Source of the DNA: Candidatus Methanofastidiosum methylothiophilum
GTDB taxonomy: Archaea; Methanobacteriota_B; Thermococci; Methanofastidiosales; Methanofastidiosaceae
DNA: 12,442 nt
Assembly (NCBI GenBank): GCA_001587675.1
Contig: LNGD01000037.1
Coordinates: forward strand, 1-12,442
Direction: 5' to 3'
Each line of letters starts with the position of its first letter. The stretch's first letter is position 1. The position numbers were made by a program, and so were the translations under genes. Below, piece after piece: positions 1 to 7,349 of this stretch. The notes beneath the pieces are model-generated. The model saw only the letters and a program-made list of their open reading frames with translations. It did not search any database and was not told the origin of the DNA.

Positions 1-995
1 TCAATAACATAAACTTTTTCACCCGCGGCAATTACTTCAAGATCTCCATCACCACTGACATTTGACACTATAAGGTCAGAACCCTGTTTTATAGGGTATA
101 ACCATAACAAATCTAAGGTGTCAGGATCCTTTACATGGAAACAGTAAACATATCTGTCAGAGAGGGCAACTATTTCTATTTTTTCTTCTCCGACTTCCGT
201 ATCATTATCATTGTCTAAGTTTACTGCTATAACTTTCTTAATATCGATACTTGCATTATATGAATATTTTTTCTTCCAAGAGGTTGTCGAGGAGTTGTAA
301 TCAAAAACTGATACGTTTGTCCCCCCTGTAACAATTTCTCTTTCTATATCTGAATCAAGATTAGCTGAAGTAATACTACTTAATGGTTTGGACGGAGTTG
401 CAATAGTAGAGAAAACGTATTGGTAGCCATCATAACTAATCATACTTGCGTTTGCGCCTGCTAGAAGGGCTTCTTCTCTGCCATCTCCAAATATATCCGC
501 CCATTTGATCTCACTAACTGGAACTGATTTAAAATAAGTTTTAGCAATTCCTTGTTCAGTTAATACATAAAAATGAGATTCAGTTAACAATAATATATCC
601 TTGAATCCATTGCCATTGAAATCAATTCCATATGCGTCCTTGGGATAGAACTTTGCTCCTGGAGGAGGCGTATCAATTATTGAAGCCATCGTAGAATCAA
701 CATTTCCAATCTCCTTATTCCAGATTATTTCACCATTATAATTGTAGAGATAAATATATCCATTTTCGTAGGATTCCCCTCTTTTAAATCCAGTAGTTAC
801 AAGAAGTTTACCAACAGAATCGTGTGAATAATCAATCAATCTCATTGACATTATCATATCGCCCTTTGGCTTAGAAGTAAATTTCAAAGACATTTCATTA
901 GCAGAAATTATGGATATCATTAACAAAGATATAAAAAGAATAGGAACAATTTTTGATTTTTGATGATAAAAAAATCTTGTTTTATCCCTAAACAT
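1..995 (-). CDS. Secreted beta-propeller (FG-GAP/VCBS-like repeat) protein, 3' end off window
   Basis: The minus strand is open from an ATG at 995 to the left edge, giving 331 codons with no stop, so the C-terminus is missing. The N-terminus has basic residues and then a hydrophobic stretch (about residues 16-31) ending in ISA before NE, a likely signal peptide cut near residue 32. Five Asp/Asn/Gly-rich loops recur every 42-53 residues: DFNGNG at 125, DIFGDG at 167, NLDSD at 212, NLDNDND at 259 and NVSGDGD at 312. Each is followed by a short hydrophobic strand such as EVIAAG or EIVTGG. This is the pattern of FG-GAP/VCBS propeller blades with calcium-binding loops. Several N-X-S/T sequons (NAS, NVS, NSS, NDT) would suit an extracellular glycoprotein. 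A ribosome binding site GAGAGGT (1004-1010) lies 8 bases before the ATG. The ligand or partner is unknown; it may be a surface adhesion or binding protein. The architecture call is firm, the specific role is not. Confidence 0.8.
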   Translation of the reverse strand, partial: MFRDKTRFFYHQKSKIVPILFISLLMISIISANEMSLKFTSKPKGDMIMSMRLIDYSHDSVGKLLVTTGFKRGESYENGYIYLYNYNGEIIWNKEIGNVDSTMASIIDTPPPGAKFYPKDAYGIDFNGNGFKDILLLTESHFYVLTEQGIAKTYFKSVPVSEIKWADIFGDGREEALLAGANASMISYDGYQYVFSTIATPSKPLSSITSANLDSDIEREIVTGGTNVSVFDYNSSTTSWKKKYSYNASIDIKKVIAVNLDNDNDTEVGEEKIEIVALSDRYVYCFHVKDPDTLDLLWLYPIKQGSDLIVSNVSGDGDLEVIAAGEKVYVI

Positions 996-1070
996 CTTAT
1001 AATGACCTCTCTTTTTCAGCTAATGATAACTATAAATACCAGTATTATTAGTTATTATTGCTATACTAAT

Positions 1071-1079
1071 ATATAAAGT
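1071..1079 (-). promoter_or_regulatory. Candidate TATA box for the beta-propeller gene
   Basis: The minus strand reads CTTTATAT here, a good archaeal TATA box. Transcription would start near 1049 and leave a leader of about 55 bases that includes the GAGAGGT ribosome binding site. A second TATA-like stretch (ATTTATAG, around 1030-1038) is closer, but would start transcription inside or next to the ribosome binding site, so it is the weaker choice. Confidence 0.45.
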
Positions 1080-1175
1080 TTTCGCTAATATTATTAAACA
1101 ACACACAAATTAGAAATTAAACATTGTTAAACAATAATAAAAATAAAAAACTATTTCTTAATTAGTAAATAATTA

Positions 1176-1210
1176 GAATAAAAAGATTATTGTATTTAAA
1201 ACACAATAAT
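1176..1210 (-). terminator. Hairpin plus T-run terminator of the frh operon
   Basis: On the minus strand, ATTATTGT (1203-1210, overlapping the frhGB stop codon) can pair with ACAATAAT (1186-1193) across a 9-base loop. The next bases are CTTTTTATT, and T-rich sequence continues downstream. A stem followed by U-rich RNA directly after the last gene of the operon suggests an intrinsic terminator. The stem is AT-rich and weak, so the T-runs may do most of the work, as is usual in archaea. Confidence 0.55.
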
Positions 1211-2754
1211 TAGAAAGGAACTTTCAAATTGTATTTCTTTCTATTCTCAATCTTCTTCTTACTTCTGTTCTTTTTTATTTTTGAAAGTTTTTTAACAAGT
1301 TCAATGTCGACTTTACCTTCTTTTCCTACCTCTAAATATCCATTTTGAACTGCAGCTTCAAAAAACTTCTGACCTGTTTTAGTTCTAACAATTACTGTGT
1401 TCCATCCTTCGGGGGCGCCTATCGATCCTATTGATATATCGGAAAGCTCAGCCGTGAAATCAGGACATATTGAACAACTCTCCTGTTCATATTCTCGAAC
1501 TACGTCGATTGGTATCTTTTGAATATCCCCAGAAACAGAATAAATAACGTAGTTACCTGCACCGATATCCACTTTGTAAGTGTCTTCTGCCCTTATCTCA
1601 CCGAGTTCTTCCATCATCTTTATCATTGCGTTATATCTGAAATTGTGAGTACAGAATAATCCTATCCTAAGAGATATTTTATCGACTACACTCCTCATAG
1701 AGAGAGGGTATACCTCAAGTTTTCTTATTGCCTGATTTACACAGGGCAATCCAACTATAGCAATATTCTTAAGATAATTAGAGGTAGCAGCTTCTTTTAG
1801 GATATTCAATGTTGGACAGAGATTATAAGTAGTACCAGTAGTTTCTATAAGCTCATCATAATTTGTTACTAAAGCCGACCTAGCAAGCCAATATTTCTCT
1901 TTGTCCTTACCACCCGTTAGGACACCGTCGATAAGCCTAGAATCAAGGCAGTAATGCAAAAGTGCAGTTGTAGTGCCTCCACTTTGGGCATTCTTTAATA
2001 TTTCCGGATTACTAGCTCTTACGGTATAAATTGACATATATCTCCCTAAGAAATCATCGATAGAAGTACTTTCATCTTTGAATATAGTTTCATTTATGTA
2101 ATCTAGAGGCATATAACTTCTTGGGCATTGAAATCTACATTCACCACATTTTACACATATTTCATCTCTTAGGACCGGTTTTCCTTCAATATCTGACAAA
2201 GCTAGAGTTGGACATACAGCCGTACAAAGCCCACATGAAATACAAAGTGCTCTTTGAGTGATATATCTTATGTTAATCTCAGAATTCTCTTCAATATTTG
2301 TGAATGCCTCAAGGTATTTCTCGTCATTTCTAAGAAACGCGTCAAAAAATCGTTCAATAATTTCAGCAGAAGGAGGGCATCCAGGGATAGCATAGTCTAC
2401 ATTTACAATTTCACTAATTGGTAAGAAAGCGTCTGTTTCTGGCATTGGCATTTGATTTCCTGCAGAATGCATCAAGATTCCTGTTGTGACAGCACATGCT
2501 CCAAGAGCAGCTACTTTTTTAGACCTCTGTCTAACTTCTGTGACTAATTTCATGTGCCCTTTTTCAATTGTACCTACAGCACCTTCAAATACTGCAAGGT
2601 CCAATTCTTCAGGTATCGTTCTTGAGTCCATTACTAAAGGATAGTATCTAACATCATATTCTTCTAAAAATTGTTGAATTTTACCGGTGTCAAGATGAGA
2701 CAATAAACAGCCTGAGCATGATGCTAACTGAAATATTCCAACTTTCGGTTTCAC
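1210..2754 (-). CDS. frhGB: F420-reducing [NiFe]-hydrogenase, fused gamma (FrhG) and beta (FrhB) subunits
   Basis: This 514-residue protein joins two subunits normally made separately. Residues 1-150 are the hydrogenase small subunit, with proximal [4Fe-4S] cysteines C13 and C16 (CSGC), C87 (GAC) and C126 (GCPP). Residues 165-215 form a two-cluster ferredoxin domain (C171, C174, C177, C181 and C200, C203, C206, C210). From about residue 232 the FrhB family begins (FLGRYMSIY, then a Gln-Ser-Gly-Gly motif at 257-260). FrhB binds FAD and a [4Fe-4S] cluster and reduces F420; candidate cluster cysteines are C338, C368, C427 and C430. Electrons from the FrhA Ni-Fe site would pass along this one chain to FAD and F420. 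The start is GTG in a GTGA overlap with the frhD stop, just after GGAGGT (2758-2763), and the N-terminus matches the family. There is no internal stop and almost no linker between the halves. A selenocysteine or sulfhydrogenase variant is not supported. Confidence 0.93.
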   Translation of the reverse strand: MKPKVGIFQLASCSGCLLSHLDTGKIQQFLEEYDVRYYPLVMDSRTIPEELDLAVFEGAVGTIEKGHMKLVTEVRQRSKKVAALGACAVTTGILMHSAGNQMPMPETDAFLPISEIVNVDYAIPGCPPSAEIIERFFDAFLRNDEKYLEAFTNIEENSEINIRYITQRALCISCGLCTAVCPTLALSDIEGKPVLRDEICVKCGECRFQCPRSYMPLDYINETIFKDESTSIDDFLGRYMSIYTVRASNPEILKNAQSGGTTTALLHYCLDSRLIDGVLTGGKDKEKYWLARSALVTNYDELIETTGTTYNLCPTLNILKEAATSNYLKNIAIVGLPCVNQAIRKLEVYPLSMRSVVDKISLRIGLFCTHNFRYNAMIKMMEELGEIRAEDTYKVDIGAGNYVIYSVSGDIQKIPIDVVREYEQESCSICPDFTAELSDISIGSIGAPEGWNTVIVRTKTGQKFFEAAVQNGYLEVGKEGKVDIELVKKLSKIKKNRSKKKIENRKKYNLKVPF

Positions 2755-3227
2755 TGTACCTCCCCCACCAAGTTAAATATAATTTTTTCAACTTTATCGA
2801 TAGAATTCTTCACTGCCTCGTTCATTTCCAGATTCATAGAATCGGTGTCAACTTTTCCTTGTACAAGAATCAATTTAACATTTGATGAAAATTTATTGAT
2901 TTCATGAGCAATGCTCATGCTGTGGGAAGATTTAATGAAATTTTGATTAGAAATTTCTTTTCCATCAAGTATCAATATATCGCCAAGTTCTCCTTTGAAA
3001 TCTCCACAATCCACTATGAACAAATTTTTAATATTGTGCCTTGAAGCATTTATTAAATTCAAAAAAGGAGAAATACCAGATCCACAGTCGATTACACTGA
3101 TATTGCCAAATTTAGTTTCAATTCCTGCATCTTTCATTCTAGAAACTAATTCAGAACCAAATCCATCGTCGCCAAAAAGAGGGTTTCCACACCCCAATAC
3201 AAGATTTTCTTTTTGGAGGTATTCCAT
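2751..3227 (-). CDS. frhD: F420-hydrogenase maturation endopeptidase (HycI/HupD family, M52)
   Basis: This 158-residue protein is the peptidase that trims the C-terminus of the hydrogenase large subunit after nickel insertion. The family signature GCGNPLFGDDGFG is at residues 12-24. Predicted nickel-sensing ligands, by comparison with HybD (Glu16, Asp62, His93), are D21, D73 (in IVDCGD) and H102 (in SSHSMS). It sits between frhA and frhGB, the position frhD holds in methanogen frhADGB operons. Its ATG overlaps the frhA stop by one base (TAATG), and its stop overlaps the frhGB start (GTGA), so the three are probably translated in a coupled way. Its likely substrate is the 17-residue FrhA extension encoded just upstream. 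It acts in the cytoplasm. Confidence 0.92.
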   Translation of the reverse strand: MEYLQKENLVLGCGNPLFGDDGFGSELVSRMKDAGIETKFGNISVIDCGSGISPFLNLINASRHNIKNLFIVDCGDFKGELGDILILDGKEISNQNFIKSSHSMSIAHEINKFSSNVKLILVQGKVDTDSMNLEMNEAVKNSIDKVEKIIFNLVGEVQ

Positions 3228-4459
3228 TACATATACCTCCTTTCAATAATCTTGCCGTCAATATCTTTGACAATTATACAGTGTGTTGCACAATCAAGAC
3301 ATGGGTCATAAGACCTCATTATTACCTCGGCATATTCATGAGGAGACCCCTCTATTGTTTTTCCTATAGTAGGTATGTTCCAAGTAGTAGGAGATATTAT
3401 CCTATAACCTCTCATTATACCATTATGATCTGTTTTGGCCATGTGAATTAATGTCCCTCGCGGAGCTTCATATACGCCTATTCCCTCCCCTGCTTTAACA
3501 GTAATATGATCAGGTTTTGTTTTTCCGTTTACATCTAGCTGATCCAATAATTCTTCAGCTCTGTAAACCATCACAAGCATCTCTCTGGCTCTTGCAACAT
3601 TGATATATAAAGCAGAGTCCCCAGAAAATCTTTTAAATTTGATAAATCTTGCTCGAGGCCCAGTTTCAACTGTTTCACCATAATACAACGGAATCATTGT
3701 ATTAGTTGATCTCCCCTCTTCATCTTTTCCATAAAATCTAGAAGGTATTACTTCCCTTATTGCTTCAAGATTTATCTCTTTCCTATCCCCATAAGTCATG
3801 TGAGTAGCTAAAATACTAGAGTTGGATACACCAATATTATTTGGCAAGTTTTCTAATTTCTTCTCTACGGACTCTATAATCAAATCTTTTTGTAAGTGAG
3901 CATTTTTTTCATATTTTCTTACAAGTCTATAGAGGCTGGCTGCAGCTCTTTGACTGATATTAGTATTAAATCCCCCTACAGAATAATTAGAAGGATGGAT
4001 AGCTTCTCCTCCAATAATGTCCTTCATTTTTTGTCCTATTCTTCTTAGTTCTTGGATACGCTCTATTGCTTCTTTCTTAATGTTATCATTATCAACTAAA
4101 TCATTTAGAATTAAAAATTGGTGAAGTGCATGGTCCTGCATCTTACTTGCAAGTCCCAAAATTTCCCTTAATATCAATGCATCTGGAGGTACTTCAAGAC
4201 CAAATGCATCTTCAATTGCTTGACATGACGCTTCTGCATGAGATACTGGGCACAATCCACATATCCTCATAGATGCTCTTGGAGTGAATTCATAAGTTCT
4301 TCCCAACGTCAATGATTCAAAACTTCTAACCATTGTCGTCGAAAGGTAGTAGGCTCTTTCAACAATACCTTCCTCATCTACATGAAGAACAAGTTTCGCA
4401 TGTCCCTCATGTCTTGTTGTTGGTTCAAGGTTTATAATCCTCTCACCTTTAGTTTCCAT
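3227..4459 (-). CDS. frhA: F420-reducing [NiFe]-hydrogenase large subunit (alpha)
   Basis: This 410-residue protein is the H2-splitting subunit of an F420-reducing (group 3a) hydrogenase. The N-terminal Ni-Fe motif RICGLCPVSH supplies C67 and C70, and the C-terminal motif DPCLDCATH supplies C387 and C390. His393 is followed by a 17-residue tail (394-410), the extension removed on maturation. RHEGH (16-20) is the usual small-subunit-contacting motif. The length matches FrhA. I start at the ATG at 4459, not the in-frame ATG at 4492: GGGGG lies 6 bases before 4459, a TATA box near 4494-4505 would start transcription about 15 bases upstream of it, and the extra 11 residues precede the family's normal N-terminus. 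It is first in the frhA-frhD-frhGB operon, which supports F420 as acceptor, because a FrhB domain is the operon's electron-acceptor module. Confidence 0.94.
   Translation of the reverse strand: METKGERIINLEPTTRHEGHAKLVLHVDEEGIVERAYYLSTTMVRSFESLTLGRTYEFTPRASMRICGLCPVSHAEASCQAIEDAFGLEVPPDALILREILGLASKMQDHALHQFLILNDLVDNDNIKKEAIERIQELRRIGQKMKDIIGGEAIHPSNYSVGGFNTNISQRAAASLYRLVRKYEKNAHLQKDLIIESVEKKLENLPNNIGVSNSSILATHMTYGDRKEINLEAIREVIPSRFYGKDEEGRSTNTMIPLYYGETVETGPRARFIKFKRFSGDSALYINVARAREMLVMVYRAEELLDQLDVNGKTKPDHITVKAGEGIGVYEAPRGTLIHMAKTDHNGIMRGYRIISPTTWNIPTIGKTIEGSPHEYAEVIMRSYDPCLDCATHCIIVKDIDGKIIERRYM
3235..3243 (-). promoter_or_regulatory. Strong Shine-Dalgarno site of frhD inside the end of frhA
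   Basis: AAAGGAGGT on the minus strand lies 7 bases before the frhD ATG. The same bases encode the last residues (near Glu-Arg-Arg-Tyr) of the FrhA C-terminal extension that FrhD should cleave off. Confidence 0.8.
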
Positions 4460-4493
4460 AAATATCCCCCGGTATACTTTTCTATTAAACATA

Positions 4494-4505
4494 CATATTT
4501 TTAAG
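4494..4505 (-). promoter_or_regulatory. frh operon promoter (TATA box)
   Basis: The minus strand reads CTTAAAAATATG. A start site about 25 bases downstream falls near 4474, leaving a short leader with the GGGGG ribosome binding site (4466-4470) before the ATG at 4459. The box overlaps the region just upstream of the longer ORF start at 4492, which argues against that start. Confidence 0.6.
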
Positions 4506-4516
4506 TATTGTGGTAA

Positions 4517-4543
4517 TAAAAAATAAAATTATTGAGCAATAAT
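4517..4543 (-). terminator. Palindrome plus T-tract after thrC, upstream of frhA
   Basis: Positions 4528-4543 read ATTATTGAGCAATAAT, a 7-base inverted repeat with a 2-base centre. On the minus strand it comes 26 bases after the thrC stop and is followed by TTTTATTTTTTATT, which fits an intrinsic terminator. It also lies 23-49 bases upstream of the frhA TATA box, where an archaeal activator site could sit. Termination is the simpler reading, but the sequence alone does not exclude a regulatory site. Confidence 0.5.
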
Positions 4544-4568
4544 CAATAGAATTGAAAAAAATCGGATA

Positions 4569-5951
4569 TTACTTATTTTCCAGATTTTTTTTCAAAAAGT
4601 TCTTCAATTTGAGATAGTCGTTTTCTATTCGTATTGGTTGTCCTTGCCTTCTGTCTACATCCTTCATTGATTCAGGAAGTTCAGGTTCAAAACCTAAAAG
4701 GGATTTTATCTCCTCAGGGAATTTAGCAGGGTGGGCAGTTTCTAAGGATATGCATAAAGGAAAGTCACCATACTGAGCTATATAAGACTCTAAGCCTGCC
4801 CAACCAACTGCACCATGAGGTTCTAACAGGACATTATAATTTTCATAAACTCTCTTTATTGTATCTCTTGTCATCTGATCAGATATTGTTGTAGAGAATA
4901 GATGAGATTTCATTTTATTTAGGTCAGGATATTTATGAACTTTCCCCGATTTATCAACAGTTCCACCATATAATTCAAAGAATCTTGCTAGATTTGAAGG
5001 ATGCCCAACGTTCATTGCGCTTGAAATACAAGCTTTAGAAGGAGACAGTTTATTGTACTTACCTGTACTAAGGTATGTCGGAAATTCATCATTTTCATTT
5101 ACAGCCATTATGAGTTTATGAACTGGTAATCCCATTCTTCTACTAAACTCGCAACCAAGCGAATTCCCAAAATTACCGGAAGGAACAGACACTATTACAG
5201 GTTCGCCCTCTTCTGATTTCTCAAGATAGGAGTAGAAGTAGTAAATCATTTGAGGTAAAATTCTACCAATGTTAATTGAATTTGCTGAAGTAAGATTTAA
5301 ACTTGATAAGTCCTTATCTTGAAATGCCATTTTTACTAAATTTTGGCAATCATCAAATTTCCCATCAACTGAGAGTGTTGTGACATTGTCGCCAATTGTA
5401 TCAAGTTGTTTTTTCTGTCTTCCTGAAACTTCTCTCTCGGGGTACAAAATGAATACATTAATCCCTTTAACCCCTTTGAAGGCCTCACCAACTGCACTTC
5501 CAGTATCTCCTGATGTTGCAACTAGAATATTTAGTATCTTATCTTGATCTTTAAGAGCCCCCATCAATCTTGCCATCATCCTTGCTGCAAAATCTTTGAA
5601 TGAAGCTGTTGGGCCCCTGTCAAGCCTCATTATAAATTTTCTATCATAAACTCTCTCAATTGGAACTTGAAAATTAAATGCTTCTTTGCATAATTTGAGT
5701 AGATGATCAGATTCAATATCGCCGTAAAGAAATTTATCTAAAACACTGTGAGCTATTTCAAAAAACCTTCTGCCTCTTAGGTCTTCAAGCTCGCCTTTTG
5801 AGATATTAGGAATTCTTTCAGGCATGAATAATCCAGCATCTGGTGCTTGCCCTACTATAAGAGCTTCTTTAAAGCTAACAAGCCCTTTGAAAGGTACAAA
5901 TCCTGGTTCTGAAATATTTCTGTTTGTACTATAATATCTAATTGCGCCCAT
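4569..5951 (-). CDS. thrC: Threonine synthase (E. coli/yeast-type)
   Basis: This 460-residue PLP enzyme converts O-phosphohomoserine to threonine and phosphate, the last step of threonine synthesis. The N-terminus (RYYSTN, then AGLFMPERIP) and the PLP-lysine motif GPTASFKDF (Lys119 from the ATG at 5951) match the E. coli/yeast class rather than the shorter class common in many archaea. ATSGDTGSA (about 145-153) is the other characteristic PLP-site motif, and PSGNFGN is also present. The open frame extends to a TTG at 5990, but I start at 5951. A TATA box (GTTTATAAG, 5973-5981) is centred about 26 bases before that ATG, so transcription should begin at the ATG itself (a leaderless mRNA), and the TTG would lie upstream of the box. 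It is a single gene with its own promoter and terminator. Confidence 0.93.
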   Translation of the reverse strand: MGAIRYYSTNRNISEPGFVPFKGLVSFKEALIVGQAPDAGLFMPERIPNISKGELEDLRGRRFFEIAHSVLDKFLYGDIESDHLLKLCKEAFNFQVPIERVYDRKFIMRLDRGPTASFKDFAARMMARLMGALKDQDKILNILVATSGDTGSAVGEAFKGVKGINVFILYPEREVSGRQKKQLDTIGDNVTTLSVDGKFDDCQNLVKMAFQDKDLSSLNLTSANSINIGRILPQMIYYFYSYLEKSEEGEPVIVSVPSGNFGNSLGCEFSRRMGLPVHKLIMAVNENDEFPTYLSTGKYNKLSPSKACISSAMNVGHPSNLARFFELYGGTVDKSGKVHKYPDLNKMKSHLFSTTISDQMTRDTIKRVYENYNVLLEPHGAVGWAGLESYIAQYGDFPLCISLETAHPAKFPEEIKSLLGFEPELPESMKDVDRRQGQPIRIENDYLKLKNFLKKNLENK

Positions 5952-5972
5952 AAAATATGGATTTTTGAATAA

Positions 5973-5981
5973 CTTATAAAC
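5973..5981 (-). promoter_or_regulatory. thrC promoter (TATA box), leaderless transcript
   Basis: GTTTATAAG on the minus strand is centred about 26 bases before the thrC ATG, the usual TATA-to-start distance in archaea. No Shine-Dalgarno sequence precedes the ATG, so a leaderless mRNA is expected. Confidence 0.65.
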
Positions 5982-6000
5982 TTTATTCAATATCTAATTA

Positions 6001-6042
6001 AAAATATTGAGAAGAGTTTATTAAATAAAAAATATTATAAAA
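6001..6042 (-). terminator. T-rich termination region after aspS
   Basis: Downstream of the aspS stop, the minus strand has several T-runs (TATTTTTTATTT, ATATTTTTAATT) and a small TTTATT/AATAAA inverted repeat. Runs of U in archaeal RNA often suffice for termination. This marks the end of the gatC-gatA-gatB-aspS operon. Confidence 0.45.
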
Positions 6043-6047
6043 TAAGT

Positions 6048-7349
6048 TTATGGCTCAAGTCTTCTTCTGTCGTGAGGGAACAATACACCCTCCCTTATAT
6101 TTTCAAGATTTAACATCTGCATTAATAATCTATCAATTCCAAGACCGAAGCCACCGTGTGGTGGCATGCCAAATCTAAATGGTTTAAGGTATGCTTCAAA
6201 TGAAGTTACTGGAAGTCCCTTGTCTTTGATTCTTGTCCTTAAAACTTCAACATTGTGGATTCTCTGCCCACCTGAACTTATTTCAACGCCTTTGTAGTCA
6301 AGGTCAAAAGCCCTTGCGACTTCACCGTCAAAGTTTGTGTAAAAGGGTTTAGTTGAAAGTGGATATTTTGTCAGGAAGTATAAATCATCACCGTACTTCT
6401 CCTTGACAATATTTCCTAGAGCTTTTTCCGTTTCAGTTCCAAGGTCCTCCCCATGATGAACGTTGAATCCAGCTTCCTGAAGAAGAGATATTGCTTCTTC
6501 ATATCTCACCCTTCTAAAAGGAGTAGACGGAGGAGAAATATCAATTTTTAGGAGGGCCAGTTCATTCTTTTTGTTTTTACTAACACATGTTAATATGTAA
6601 GAAACAAGATTTTCCAGGATATACATTACATCTTCTTCATTTTCTATAAATGACATTTCTATATCTACAGCATCGGATTCAGATAAATGTCTCCTTGTGT
6701 TTGACTCCTCAGCTCTGAAATAGTGGGCCATTTCAAATACCCTATCCATACCTGTAGCCATCATTGTCTGTTTGTAAAGTTGTGGAGATTGTGCTAAGAA
6801 AGCCTCTCTTTCAAAATAAGAAATTGGAAAGAGTTCTGTGCCCCCTTCAGTCCCAGATGCAGTAATTTTTGGAGTTTGAATCTCAACAAATGCTTGGCTC
6901 AAAAGATACTCTCTTGCAGCCCTCAATATTTCACTTCTAATCTTAAATATGGCAGTAACTCTAGGTTTTCTTATATCCATAAATCTATTATCAAGTCTTG
7001 TATCTATATCAGCTTCAACTTTTTCTGATGGATCTAGAGGTAAATTTGGTTCTGCCATGCTGATAACTTCTATTTCTTGAGGTATGACTTCAAGACCTCC
7101 TGGTGCTTGAGGGGATGCTTTAACAGTTCCTTTTACTGCTAATACCCACTCTCGCCCTATGGAGTCCATTAATTTGAAAATATCTTCAGAAACTTTCTTT
7201 TTTGGTGCTGTTATCTGAGCAATTCCTTCTCTGTCTCTGAGAAGAATAAATTTTATACCACCAAGATCTCTTCTTTCGTGAACCCATCCAGATATTACTA
7301 CATCTTCGCCTTCCTTTAATTTATCAGAATAACATGTTCTTTTGAGCAT
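6048..7349 (-). CDS. aspS: Aspartyl-tRNA synthetase, non-discriminating (Asp/Asn)
   Basis: This 433-residue class IIb synthetase has an N-terminal OB-fold (about 1-100) that reads the anticodon. The class II core has motif 1 (about 129-160), the flipping loop ASGTEGGTELF (164-174), motif 2 (FEMAHYFRAEES, 205-216) and motif 3 (GGFGLGIDR, 399-407). In discriminating Thermococcus AspRS, Trp26 and Lys85 restrict charging to tRNA(Asp). The equivalent residues here are His24 (GWVHE) and Pro83 (QAPGG), the known non-discriminating signature. It should therefore load Asp on both tRNA(Asp) and tRNA(Asn). It is the last gene of the gatCAB operon, whose amidase converts Asp-tRNA(Asn) to Asn-tRNA(Asn). 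The ATG follows the gatB stop directly, with GGTG 6 bases upstream. The start and length match the family. Confidence 0.95.
   Translation of the reverse strand: MLKRTCYSDKLKEGEDVVISGWVHERRDLGGIKFILLRDREGIAQITAPKKKVSEDIFKLMDSIGREWVLAVKGTVKASPQAPGGLEVIPQEIEVISMAEPNLPLDPSEKVEADIDTRLDNRFMDIRKPRVTAIFKIRSEILRAAREYLLSQAFVEIQTPKITASGTEGGTELFPISYFEREAFLAQSPQLYKQTMMATGMDRVFEMAHYFRAEESNTRRHLSESDAVDIEMSFIENEEDVMYILENLVSYILTCVSKNKKNELALLKIDISPPSTPFRRVRYEEAISLLQEAGFNVHHGEDLGTETEKALGNIVKEKYGDDLYFLTKYPLSTKPFYTNFDGEVARAFDLDYKGVEISSGGQRIHNVEVLRTRIKDKGLPVTSFEAYLKPFRFGMPPHGGFGLGIDRLLMQMLNLENIREGVLFPHDRRRLEP

Noticed and set aside
996..1209. Possible small RNA or tRNA gene in the longest gap
   Set aside because: The gap is very AT-rich, with only promoter-like and terminator-like elements; no tRNA arms or GC-rich folded segment is visible.
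2995..3249. Plus-strand ORF opposite frhD and the end of frhA
   Set aside because: Antisense shadow of two well-supported genes; no recognisable protein features.
4460..4492. Eleven-residue N-terminal extension of FrhA from the ATG at 4492
   Set aside because: The frh TATA box lies immediately upstream of 4492, which would put the transcript start downstream of that ATG. GGGGG is placed for the ATG at 4459, and FrhA proteins begin near that point.
5336..5521. Second minus-strand frame inside thrC
   Set aside because: Out-of-frame overlap with the PLP-binding region of thrC; no sign of coding.
5952..5990. Thirteen-residue extension of ThrC from a TTG at 5990
   Set aside because: It starts with a rare TTG and has no ribosome binding site. 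The TATA box at 5973-5981 falls inside it, and the family N-terminus matches the ATG at 5951.
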